A stretch of 10,258 nt of DNA from Euryarchaeota archaeon UBA250 (GTDB lineage: Archaea; Thermoplasmatota; Poseidoniia; Poseidoniales; Thalassarchaeaceae): NCBI GenBank assembly GCA_002504845.1, contig DATW01000025.1, forward strand, positions 1 to 10,258, read 5' to 3'. Below the pieces are notes generated by a model. The model did no database searches. It saw only the letters and a program-made list of their open reading frames with translations, and was not told the origin of the DNA. Position numbers and translations under genes: made by a program. This document shows positions 1 to 6,495 of the stretch, one piece after another (position 1 is the first letter of the stretch; each line of letters begins with the position of its first letter).

Positions 1-65
1 CCATCTTGGAGGGTGGGGCTAATTCGATCTCCTTCCTCGGTTGTTGACTCAATCAGGTTATCCAT
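1..65 (-). CDS. Possible start of a gene cut by the left window edge
   Basis: On the minus strand an ATG at 65-63 opens a frame that runs to the edge without a stop, giving a short acidic, hydrophilic N-terminus that begins MDNLIESTTEEGD. It lies 48 bases downstream of the stop of the propeller lipoprotein gene, in the same frame and direction, so it could be the next gene of an operon. No clear Shine-Dalgarno motif is seen, only a loose G-rich stretch a few bases ahead of the ATG. Only about 21 codons are visible and no family can be recognised. A plus-strand frame is also open from 1 to a TGA at 91-93, so the strand is not certain; the purine-rich codon pattern favours the minus strand. Confidence 0.35.
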   Translation of the reverse strand, partial: MDNLIESTTEEGDRISPTLQD

Positions 66-113
66 GACGGTCCCCGAGCCAGTGGGTTCATGATAGATGC
101 TGAGCAGGTTCTC

Positions 114-1601
114 TCATTCTATCTTTAGTTGGACTGGCATTTCCATCATGCCTACTGCCTCATATAGGCTGGGTCCGGACCCCAAATAGTACATCGAACC
201 CCTCTTGCTTCTGGAGTCCTCGGCTGTTGAGTTTGAATCTGAGGCACATGAATCAGTACATCCATCTGCGAATGCTACGAAGACCCTCCCGTCCCTATCG
301 ATATGAAGGTCATTGAAATCTAGCAGGTTCCTATTGGAGCCCCCTATATCCCGGCAATCTCCGCTGTTGAGGCAGATGCTACCAATCTGCACTGGATCAT
401 CTGTCACCCTGAAGGTATGGAAAACAGGTGATGGGTCCAAGGCGTTCAAACTGATTGTGATGTAGAGGTGGTAGCTGACGTTCGTGGTGGCGTAATGGGC
501 GTTTCCAGTCCAATTTTCTCCGTCTATATCGGGCTCTCCCAACTCACTGGAGTTTTCGCTCCCCAGATATGTGATGGCAATTCTGCCCGGATCTCCGGCA
601 TCGACCTGGGGGAATGTGGTCGAAATCACTTCCAAAGGGCTAATCCTGATACTAGTCTGGTCCCAAGTCTCACCGGAATCTACACTTCTGGACATGTAGA
701 CTCCTTCATCTGCCCCGGTCCAAAGGTGATACGCATTCGACAAAGTGTCGGTCGCGATCTCCGAGTTCTTTCGTGGATACGGTGTTCCAACGTCCTCACC
801 CATGGTGTACTCGTCCCAACTCAATCCATTGTCCTTTGAAACGATCACAGTGGGGGTCTCAACCCTCGGGGTGACGTACACGGTTCCATCAGGAGCGCTG
901 GTTATTGCCCCATGAAGGCCGCCATTTGAGGTTGCTAGACCGAAAATCTGTCCTCCAGCTTCGAAAGTGGCCCCTCCGTCAAAGCTCGTGAAGCAGAAAA
1001 TCCCCACTCCCTTGTTGTAGCAATAATAGACAGCCTGATCATAGAATGTCTGCGAAATGGACCCGCCTATCCCATACCCGTTACTTGTCCAAGGGCCTGT
1101 AGCCAATTTTATGTGGTCGTTAAGAGGGGTGGTCCCTGAGTCGTGAGGGTTTCCGAGCCAGCTCTCCCCATCATCATCGCTCCAGCATATCCATGATGTT
1201 TCCAAACCCTGCATTTGAACGTTGAATATTCGATCCGTGACTGGGTCGACCCAACCGTATGGATCATTCGTCTGAAATGCGCACTCCGGGCCAGTGACTT
1301 CTTCCCATGACTGTCCATAGTCACAAGACCTCATCACCTTCTCAAATGCTATGAAGAAGACGCATCCACTGGAGGTTATTCCTATACTGGGCTCAGCCCC
1401 ATCTTCTCCAACATCGCTGAACACGAAATCCGCGGCGATTGACGGAATATCTAGTGATCTACCATCCGGCCCAGTAACGAATATGCGAGTGGTGGTTTTC
1501 TCTTCGACGTTATCTGATCCGTCTGTATCATTGGTGTATATACAGCCTGTGGCAGAGACAGAAATCATCATGATAACAACGATGAGCGGGATACACTTCA
1601 C
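114..1601 (-). CDS. Surface lipoprotein with Asp-box (BNR) repeats, sialidase-type beta-propeller
   Basis: Predicted cell-surface lipoprotein. From the GTG at 1601-1599 the N-terminus is MKCIPLIVV, a compact signal peptide ending in a lipobox SATGC with the lipidated Cys at about residue 20. A longer version from GTG at 1625 adds eight residues with two acidic ones, which fits a signal peptide less well. Five Asp-boxes (S-x-D-x-G-x-x-W/F) are visible, with the aromatic at about residues 99, 148, 213, 262 and 313, mostly 49-51 apart, as expected for successive propeller blades. A segment DPGRIAITYLG is typical of such propellers. Ten cysteines follow the lipid anchor and could form disulfides outside the cell. 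I cannot identify the catalytic Arg triad or FRIP motif of true sialidases, so glycan or protein binding is as likely as hydrolysis. It is transcribed away from the DDAH/M28 pair, which may share its surface-nutrition role. Confidence 0.85.
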   Translation of the reverse strand: MKCIPLIVVIMMISVSATGCIYTNDTDGSDNVEEKTTTRIFVTGPDGRSLDIPSIAADFVFSDVGEDGAEPSIGITSSGCVFFIAFEKVMRSCDYGQSWEEVTGPECAFQTNDPYGWVDPVTDRIFNVQMQGLETSWICWSDDDGESWLGNPHDSGTTPLNDHIKLATGPWTSNGYGIGGSISQTFYDQAVYYCYNKGVGIFCFTSFDGGATFEAGGQIFGLATSNGGLHGAITSAPDGTVYVTPRVETPTVIVSKDNGLSWDEYTMGEDVGTPYPRKNSEIATDTLSNAYHLWTGADEGVYMSRSVDSGETWDQTSIRISPLEVISTTFPQVDAGDPGRIAITYLGSENSSELGEPDIDGENWTGNAHYATTNVSYHLYITISLNALDPSPVFHTFRVTDDPVQIGSICLNSGDCRDIGGSNRNLLDFNDLHIDRDGRVFVAFADGCTDSCASDSNSTAEDSRSKRGSMYYLGSGPSLYEAVGMMEMPVQLKIE

Positions 1602-1689
1602 GTCTTCACGATAAGGGAGATGCACAATTATGTTGGCATCAGGGGTTTGCTAATTCCGAACAATTAACACAAGACATCGTGAGGGGGCA
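1602..1689. promoter_or_regulatory. Divergent intergenic region with candidate promoters for both neighbours
   Basis: This spacer separates two genes read in opposite directions, so both promoters should lie here. On the plus strand the AT-rich stretch CAATTAAC (1661-1668) is centred about 25 bases before the GTG at 1690, as expected for a leaderless archaeal transcript. On the minus strand CATAATTG (about 1624-1632) is centred about 27 bases before GTG 1601, and a second AT-rich stretch near 1653 is about 28 before the alternative GTG 1625. A G-rich stretch GAGGGGG at 1681-1687 could instead act as a ribosome binding site for an in-frame ATG at 1699. None of these matches a strong TATA/BRE consensus. 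Confidence 0.35.
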
Positions 1690-2508
1690 GTGATAGAGAT
1701 GGGCGGGACCTTCAATCGAACAAAGCCCTCTGCAATCGTCAGGGAGATATCCAGCGATTACGACAAGGCCCTCTCCACATACTTCGGGACTGCCACTCCT
1801 GATGTGGCTGCTGCCAGGGGGTCTCATTCTGCGTATATCGCAGCACTCCGCGCCCATGGAACCCAGGTCGAGGTTCTCCCTGAGCTGCCTGGTTACCCTG
1901 ATTGCTGCTTCGTCGAGGACGCTGCTGTAATCTTGGGGGATACGGCGATAATTCTCGCACCCGGCCACCCAAGCCGCTCGGGGGAGGTTGACAGCATTGC
2001 TGAATGCCTCTCTAAGTCCATGGAAATCGTTCGACTAGAAGGTGAAGGACGCGTGGATGGCGGGGACGTCGTGTTCCTAGATGACACATTTGTCATCGGA
2101 AAGTCGACTCGGACGGATGCTGCTGGCATAGAGGCGCTGACAGGACACATGAAGGCATTGGACTTCAATGTGGATGTACTGGATGTTCCCTCATCGACTC
2201 TGCACCTCACCACCGTTTGCTCCTCTCCGAGGCCGGGCACCCTGGTGTATTCCGAGAGGGACCTGCGGCCTGAATCGCTGCGTCCCTATGTGGATGATTT
2301 GATCCCCGTGCCCGCAGACGAGGCCTATGCGGCGAATACACTCGGATACCCCGATGACAGGGTCATCATCGCTGCCGGTTACCCCGAGACCAGGAAGAGG
2401 CTTCTTGACTCTGGGTTCTCCATCACCTCAGTCGACATGGAGCCGATCAAGCAAGCGGACGGCTCGCTCACCTGCCTATCGGTCTTCACCGGTTTACGGC
2501 ATGTTTGA
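1690..2508 (+). CDS. ddaH: Dimethylarginine dimethylaminohydrolase (DDAH), amidinotransferase superfamily
   Basis: Predicted cytoplasmic enzyme that hydrolyses N-omega-methylated arginine to citrulline and methylamine or dimethylamine. At 272 residues it matches the usual length of bacterial DDAH (about 255) with a short N-terminal extension. Visible family landmarks, in order: FVED at 74-77, the substrate-side Arg in SRSGE at about 95, DGGDV at 123-127 whose first Asp corresponds to the catalytic acid of human DDAH-1, an Arg at about 141, the catalytic His in LHLTT at 172, AYAANT at 212-217, AAGYPETR at 228-235, and the nucleophile Cys262 in DGSLTCLS near the C-terminus. The catalytic triad therefore looks intact. 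The start is GTG at 1690; an ATG at 1699 is an alternative. It is 24 bases upstream of the M28 peptidase gene and probably co-transcribed. Arginine deiminase is the main alternative but is much longer. Confidence 0.9.
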   Translation: MIEMGGTFNRTKPSAIVREISSDYDKALSTYFGTATPDVAAARGSHSAYIAALRAHGTQVEVLPELPGYPDCCFVEDAAVILGDTAIILAPGHPSRSGEVDSIAECLSKSMEIVRLEGEGRVDGGDVVFLDDTFVIGKSTRTDAAGIEALTGHMKALDFNVDVLDVPSSTLHLTTVCSSPRPGTLVYSERDLRPESLRPYVDDLIPVPADEAYAANTLGYPDDRVIIAAGYPETRKRLLDSGFSITSVDMEPIKQADGSLTCLSVFTGLRHV

Positions 2509-2532
2509 ACGGTATGAGCGGCTCTCAATGAC

Positions 2533-4254
2533 GTGAGCCGTGATTGGCGTGTGGCATTATCGATGGTTCTAATGATGGCATCAGCTTCAGCGAGCGGGTG
2601 CTTCGGCGGCGATAACAACGATATCGATTCATCAGATCTGTCTGTGGATGTGGATGTTCTCGCCTCTGGGTTCTTCCAAACAGTAGAGCTTCGATCCTCG
2701 GTCAAGATGTCGGTGTATGTCCCTTATCTCTTGCTGGATCCTGAGACTGGCTTCGTCCAGAATTCCACAGTTATCGATATTGGAAAGGGGTCGACAGTCA
2801 GCCTCGATGTACTTGTTCCACCTCGTTCCGACGGAATTTATCTGCTGCTCGGAGAGTATGGGAGAGTCCACTGGCCAATCAGAAGCGAGTCGGAGTCTTG
2901 GTCTACCTGGGCAACTCGAGGGGGGGATGAAGGGTTGGATGATGCCGGCGCCATCAGGGTCCCAGCCAACGGCACTACCTTCGACACGCTGGAAATTCAG
3001 CCCGCGGTGATGGCTGGTTCAGTCGAATTGAAGTTCATTCCATCGATCAGGGAGTCTTCTATCGCCATGGAAGAAGGGGGCGGGCATTCCAGCGGGATGC
3101 TTCATGGCAGGATAGTGTATGAAAGACTGTACGAAATTTCGGATCCGACTGACACACTGGATCCCGTCGATGGCAAAGCCGGTTATTTTGACAGGTGGGC
3201 GGGTCAGGGAAATCCGGCCTACGAGGATGCTGCTCTATACATCATAGGAGAGCTGGAAAGTTTCGGACTCGAAGTCATCGCCCATCGCTATGAATACACG
3301 GATATCATGAATGTGCAAAACCCGGAAGCATACAACATATGTGCATACAAGTGGGGATCGATGTACCCTGATGAGTGGATGGTCTTCGGGGCGCACTTCG
3401 ATGTAGCTCCTCCAGCAAATGCGGTTCTTCTCGACCCTCATGTTGTGGGGTTCAGAACCTACGGAACAAGAGCTGGAGCATATGACAACTCAGCGGGTAC
3501 AGCGATGGTCATGGAGACGGCAAGGGCGCTCGCTGACTTCGATACTAGGAGAACCATGGTGTTCTGTCTGTGGTCTGGTGAAGAAGGGGGGAAGAGAGGA
3601 TCCGACTACTGGACTGAATATCACGTCAAGGAAGATAATCCCCAAGTCACTGTGATGAATTACATCAATCTCGATATGGCTGGGGTCAATTGGCCGGGGG
3701 GAGGGGGAGCGCCGCATGGGGATCCCGACCCCCAGATTGACGAGGATGGTTATCCCAAGGACAGTGAAGTGTGGCCGTTGAGGGTATACATAGGGCCCGG
3801 GCCGAATCATGATGCGATTGACCAACCGGAGATGGTCGGCATCTCGAATTGGATTGGAGCGGATGCTCTGGGCCTCGAAGAGCAGATGGGGACTCTTGTC
3901 GGCACCAACTATTCTGCAGACACATGGAAGACGGACGTTTGGCTGGACATGGATAGACCGGAGGTAATCGTGTACGAGGATACCACAGCTCGAAGCGATC
4001 ATGCTAGCTTCCAAGATAATCTTGGCACAGTCACGGTGGGTTTCGGCGGGTTGGTGGACGGCTACTGGTGCTATCATCAGGTATGCGACACCCTGGAGGA
4101 GATGGAGGACTGGATGGACACGACCGGGAAAGACTACGGGGACGAGAATACAGGGGTTGCGAACGTCGTGAACAGTCTGGACATGATCACTTGGTGGGCG
4201 ATGCTGACCTTCTTCCACTGTGACGAGTCGCCAATCTACAATGCTCTTCTTTGA
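2533..4254 (+). CDS. Lipoprotein M28-family zinc peptidase (aminopeptidase type)
   Basis: Predicted surface-anchored metallopeptidase cleaving residues from peptides outside the cell. It starts with GTG; the signal peptide ends in lipobox SASGC with the lipidated Cys at 23. Residues 30-190 form a beta-rich region I do not recognise, followed by a linker with EEGGGHSSG. The M28 catalytic domain occupies about 195-560. Likely zinc ligands and catalytic residues are His288 (GAHFD), bridging Asp318 (AYDNSAGTA), catalytic Glu350 with ligand Glu351 (WSGEEGG), Asp381 (NLDMAG) and His515 (WCYHQVCDT), all in family order and none missing. The distance from Asp381 to His515 is long and includes a G/P/D-rich stretch at 386-412, suggesting an inserted loop over the active site. 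Substrate preference cannot be read from sequence. It follows the DDAH gene by 24 bases, and its stop lies one base from the stop of the convergent M50 gene. Confidence 0.92.
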   Translation: MSRDWRVALSMVLMMASASASGCFGGDNNDIDSSDLSVDVDVLASGFFQTVELRSSVKMSVYVPYLLLDPETGFVQNSTVIDIGKGSTVSLDVLVPPRSDGIYLLLGEYGRVHWPIRSESESWSTWATRGGDEGLDDAGAIRVPANGTTFDTLEIQPAVMAGSVELKFIPSIRESSIAMEEGGGHSSGMLHGRIVYERLYEISDPTDTLDPVDGKAGYFDRWAGQGNPAYEDAALYIIGELESFGLEVIAHRYEYTDIMNVQNPEAYNICAYKWGSMYPDEWMVFGAHFDVAPPANAVLLDPHVVGFRTYGTRAGAYDNSAGTAMVMETARALADFDTRRTMVFCLWSGEEGGKRGSDYWTEYHVKEDNPQVTVMNYINLDMAGVNWPGGGGAPHGDPDPQIDEDGYPKDSEVWPLRVYIGPGPNHDAIDQPEMVGISNWIGADALGLEEQMGTLVGTNYSADTWKTDVWLDMDRPEVIVYEDTTARSDHASFQDNLGTVTVGFGGLVDGYWCYHQVCDTLEEMEDWMDTTGKDYGDENTGVANVVNSLDMITWWAMLTFFHCDESPIYNALL

Positions 4255-4255
4255 T

Positions 4256-5116
4256 TCAAGGCAAGGGATTCAATATCGGATCGAAGAGGAACAAGTTCGC
4301 ATATACCGTTCCAGCAGCGATCGCGAGCCAAATCCAGAACACCGTATCGGACCACGTCTTGATTTTCTTCCCATCAAGTGGGCCGAGTGGAATCATGTTG
4401 AACAAGGCAAGTACGCCATTGCCCCATATCCAAGTCTCAAGGAGCGCATTGGTGATATCCGACTCAACACCGGTAGTGTGGCCAATTAGTATCGCGGCTG
4501 CGCCGAAGGACCAGAGGACGATATTCGTGACTGGTCCTGCTAATGCGATTCTGCCGAACTGAGAGACTGTCGTTCGGCCCAGCACCATTACCGCGCCGGG
4601 AGCCATGAATACTATTCCAGTGATGGCTGAGAGGATGACTCCGAACCTCAGCCCCGAGGGGTCGGCTCTGAATTCGGCCCAGCATCCGTATCTCTTCGCC
4701 ATTATCTTGTGTGCTATCTCATGCAGGATGAAGGCAGGCGCTATGGTGAGCAGTGATCTCACGGCGCCGATCATAAAGGCAGCCGGATTCGCCATAGCGC
4801 CGGTAATTTTCCCCGAGAACATGAATCCAAGTGCTACGGTGAATGCGAGTGTTGCTAACCCGAGGTCGGATATCTCTTTCTTTGAAAAGTGCCATACAGA
4901 GGTTCTTTTCGGCACTGTGCTGATGAATGGGACGGGTTCGGAGCCGAATATACGGCTAAATGGGGATCCTGTTCTTGATGGTTGGATTACTCTGACTCCA
5001 CGAGGCTGTCTCCACTTGCCATCGTCCCTTGCTGACTGGTGGGACTTGTTTCTTTGGAATCGATCAATCGGATCGTCATCGAACCACCAAGCGCGCGGGT
5101 CTCTGTCGTCCGACAT
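4256..5116 (-). CDS. Site-2-protease-like M50 intramembrane metalloprotease
   Basis: Predicted multi-pass membrane zinc protease that cuts substrates within or near the bilayer. The first 75 or so residues are hydrophilic, rich in D, R and W, and probably cytoplasmic. About six hydrophobic segments follow from residue 87 to 278. The zinc motif HEIAH is at 132-136 inside the second segment. The second M50 signature is NMIPLGPLDG at 240-249, whose Asp248 is the expected third zinc ligand. A GPVTN motif at 194-198 is also typical of the family. No PDZ domain is present, giving the compact archaeal form. The ATG at 5116 has GAGGT three bases upstream. It is the last of five codirectional genes, 63 bases after the zinc-ribbon gene, so it may process a nearby membrane protein such as the C2H2 protein. 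Natural substrates are unknown. Confidence 0.88.
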   Translation of the reverse strand: MSDDRDPRAWWFDDDPIDRFQRNKSHQSARDDGKWRQPRGVRVIQPSRTGSPFSRIFGSEPVPFISTVPKRTSVWHFSKKEISDLGLATLAFTVALGFMFSGKITGAMANPAAFMIGAVRSLLTIAPAFILHEIAHKIMAKRYGCWAEFRADPSGLRFGVILSAITGIVFMAPGAVMVLGRTTVSQFGRIALAGPVTNIVLWSFGAAAILIGHTTGVESDITNALLETWIWGNGVLALFNMIPLGPLDGKKIKTWSDTVFWIWLAIAAGTVYANLFLFDPILNPLP

Positions 5117-5119
5117 ATG

Positions 5120-5124
5120 ACCTC
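5120..5124 (-). promoter_or_regulatory. Shine-Dalgarno-like site of the M50 gene
   Basis: On the minus strand GAGGT lies three bases before the ATG at 5116. The spacing is short but the match to the anti-SD is good. It suggests that this downstream gene is translated from a leadered, probably polycistronic message, unlike genes here with TATA-like boxes at about 25 bases. The rest of the 63-base spacer (5117-5179) holds an AT-rich stretch around 5144-5162 that could be a weak promoter of its own. Confidence 0.4.
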
Positions 5125-5179
5125 ACTGTATCTTGTCTTGTTTCAAATCATTGTATTGCAATTGGGAGTTGCGGCGTTA

Positions 5180-5734
5180 TCATTCTTGTACGCTCTCGTC
5201 GATTGCCTCGATCTCGTCGCTGAGTTCATCCCACCACTCAGGGGCTCTTTCCGAGATATCAAGTGCTTCAAGCGCCTTGTCTATCTCATCGCGATCGGGA
5301 TTCCGATCTGCCCATGGATTTTGATTCGCTATGTCTCTTATGGGAGACGGCTTTCTCTTCGATCTCGCTTCTTCGAAGAGTCTCTCCACATCTTCCATGG
5401 TCTCTGCTTGGGATGTTCCTTGGTGCTTTAGGAGAGCTTCGTGATACAGCGCCATGTATGGTCCATTAACCGGATCGGCTAGATGATCTCCCGGGTTCTG
5501 GATCATGGAAGCCAGTGTTCTCGCCAATTGCTGAATGGGGCTTGATGCCCTCTCTGTGAAGAGTGCCTTTCTTGCGGCGGAGTGTCTTTCGATGCATCCC
5601 TTGCAGCGCGTTGTCCCTGGATCGTCGGGAGCGTTGCACATCAAACAGCAAACAGCTAGGCCCATCTCATCCATGGCGCGTCTGGGAAGGGACATGCGTT
5701 TCTGTCGCGTGATCGACTGAAATAGACTTTCCAT
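5180..5734 (-). CDS. Small zinc-ribbon-like protein of unknown function
   Basis: I do not recognise this 184-residue protein. Near the N-terminus it has Cys30-x2-Cys33, ten residues, then Cys44-x2-Cys47, with an extra Cys29 and His51, a pattern expected for a zinc ribbon. A basic stretch precedes it (TRQKRMSLPRRA). The middle (about 60-120) looks helical, with a conserved-looking PVNGPYMALYHEALLKH segment, and the C-terminal third is very acidic (for example EWWDELSDEIEAIDE). No signal peptide or membrane segment is visible, so it should be cytoplasmic. It starts 26 bases after the C2H2 membrane-protein gene and precedes the M50 protease gene by 63 bases, so co-expression with both is likely. 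The ribbon could bind nucleic acid or a protein partner; neither can be decided from sequence. Confidence 0.75.
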   Translation of the reverse strand: MESLFQSITRQKRMSLPRRAMDEMGLAVCCLMCNAPDDPGTTRCKGCIERHSAARKALFTERASSPIQQLARTLASMIQNPGDHLADPVNGPYMALYHEALLKHQGTSQAETMEDVERLFEEARSKRKPSPIRDIANQNPWADRNPDRDEIDKALEALDISERAPEWWDELSDEIEAIDESVQE

Positions 5735-5760
5735 CTATTGCTGCTACCTGGTATGTCTAT

Positions 5761-6408
5761 TCATCTGTTCAAATCTTGTCGTTCGTCGGAGAATTGCAAA
5801 CCTGCCAATGCGCCCGCCTTGTCTGTCGGGATTCCATGTTCGACAATTAGATGTCTGACTAACAAGTGTCTCCGAACCTTGCCACTACAAATCGGACATG
5901 TTGTAATGGGCATCGGAGAACGTCCTTGGAATCTCTGCCGGCCTTCAGAGGTCATGAGTTGCCTTCCGGTTCTCACCAACACATTTGCGAAAACTAGAAT
6001 GAAAAACAGCGTGCCACAAAGCAAACCTGTTGATAAAGGCGATATGGGCGGCTCCTGTTCCAGCGTTATATTGAATGGAGTATAGTGGTCTGATCCGTCT
6101 TGGGATCCGTTTTGAAGAGATATCTGATGCTCGAAGGTCTCGCCTCTTACGACCAGGAGAATCTTTACTCCCTCGTCTCGATCCTCGATTGGTAGTTCTA
6201 TCCGATATCCGCCACCGAAGTCGCTCATGCCCCCCTCTCCTGAGAATTTTGCACAGTCATATGCGTGGGGTTCGCATTGTACTTCGATTTCCTCATACTG
6301 AACAGCGGTGTTATTGGGGTATTTTACTATACCATAAATGGTGTACATATCGGCTGTTACGATTGATGAGGTGAAAACTAAGAGGATCATTACGGATAGT
6401 GACCTCAT
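5761..6408 (-). CDS. Single-pass membrane protein with extracellular beta domain and cytoplasmic C2H2 zinc finger
   Basis: An unrecognised 215-residue protein with a clear modular layout. Residues 1-19 form a signal peptide or signal anchor. Residues 20-120 form an extracellular beta-rich domain whose pattern (YGIVKYPNN..., GGYRIELP, ILLVVRG) resembles carboxypeptidase-regulatory-like or transthyretin-type domains; Cys45 and Cys52 could form a disulfide. One membrane segment follows at about 124-145, then a basic cytoplasmic tail. The tail contains Cys171-x2-Cys174-x11-His186-x4-His191, a standard C2H2 zinc-finger spacing, with several Arg residues in the helix region. A finger on the inner side of a surface-exposed protein suggests signalling or scaffolding. 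It is first in a probable three-gene unit with the zinc-ribbon gene and the M50 protease gene. The ATG start is supported by a TATA-like box at the expected distance. Confidence 0.8.
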   Translation of the reverse strand: MRSLSVMILLVFTSSIVTADMYTIYGIVKYPNNTAVQYEEIEVQCEPHAYDCAKFSGEGGMSDFGGGYRIELPIEDRDEGVKILLVVRGETFEHQISLQNGSQDGSDHYTPFNITLEQEPPISPLSTGLLCGTLFFILVFANVLVRTGRQLMTSEGRQRFQGRSPMPITTCPICSGKVRRHLLVRHLIVEHGIPTDKAGALAGLQFSDERQDLNR

Positions 6409-6425
6409 GCCAGTCGGTCGGCATG
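6406..6425. repeat. Perfect 6-bp inverted repeat over the start codon of the C2H2 membrane-protein gene
   Basis: CATGCC at 6406-6411 and GGCATG at 6420-6425 are perfect inverted copies separated by eight bases. The left arm includes the start codon (6408-6406, minus strand), and the whole element lies between the TATA-like box at 6431-6440 and the gene. It could be an operator covering the transcription start, or a hairpin that affects initiation. A repeat this short can arise by chance. Confidence 0.35.
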
Positions 6426-6430
6426 GAACC

Positions 6431-6440
6431 GATTTTAATT
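6431..6440 (-). promoter_or_regulatory. TATA-like promoter element for the C2H2/zinc-ribbon/M50 unit
   Basis: On the minus strand this reads AATTAAAATC, the most AT-rich stretch of the 87-base spacer between the transporter stop (6496) and the ATG at 6408. Its centre is about 27 bases before the ATG, the distance expected for an archaeal TATA box driving a leaderless message. The remainder of the spacer shows a small hairpin-like CAGA/TCTG at 6457-6468 but no T-rich terminator for the transporter on the minus strand. Confidence 0.5.
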
Positions 6441-6495
6441 CGCGTCAGCGTTCACACAGATTTTTCTGCTAGAGCGTCTCCTGTGATGTGAATGC

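Noticed and set aside
468..839. Plus-strand open frame opposite the propeller lipoprotein
   Set aside because: It is antisense to a region with regularly spaced Asp-boxes, and no promoter or ribosome site supports it.
3694..3712. G-rich run within the M28 gene, possible quadruplex
   Set aside because: It encodes a Gly-rich loop (WPGGGGAPHG) and is not arranged as four spaced G-tracts; codon use explains it.
3490..4218. Minus-strand open frame of 242 residues opposite the M28 gene
   Set aside because: It lies wholly inside a gene with all M28 catalytic residues intact; its product is rich in His, Pro and Arg with no recognisable motif, as expected for antisense of a coding frame.
4605..5120. 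Plus-strand open frame of 171 residues opposite the M50 gene
   Set aside because: The minus-strand frame carries HEIAH and PLDG in correct order and spacing, so the plus-strand frame is a shadow.
6457..6468. CAGA-TTTT-TCTG hairpin as a terminator for the transporter gene
   Set aside because: On the transcribed (minus) sense it has an A-rich loop, a four-base stem and no following T-run, so it does not look like a terminator.
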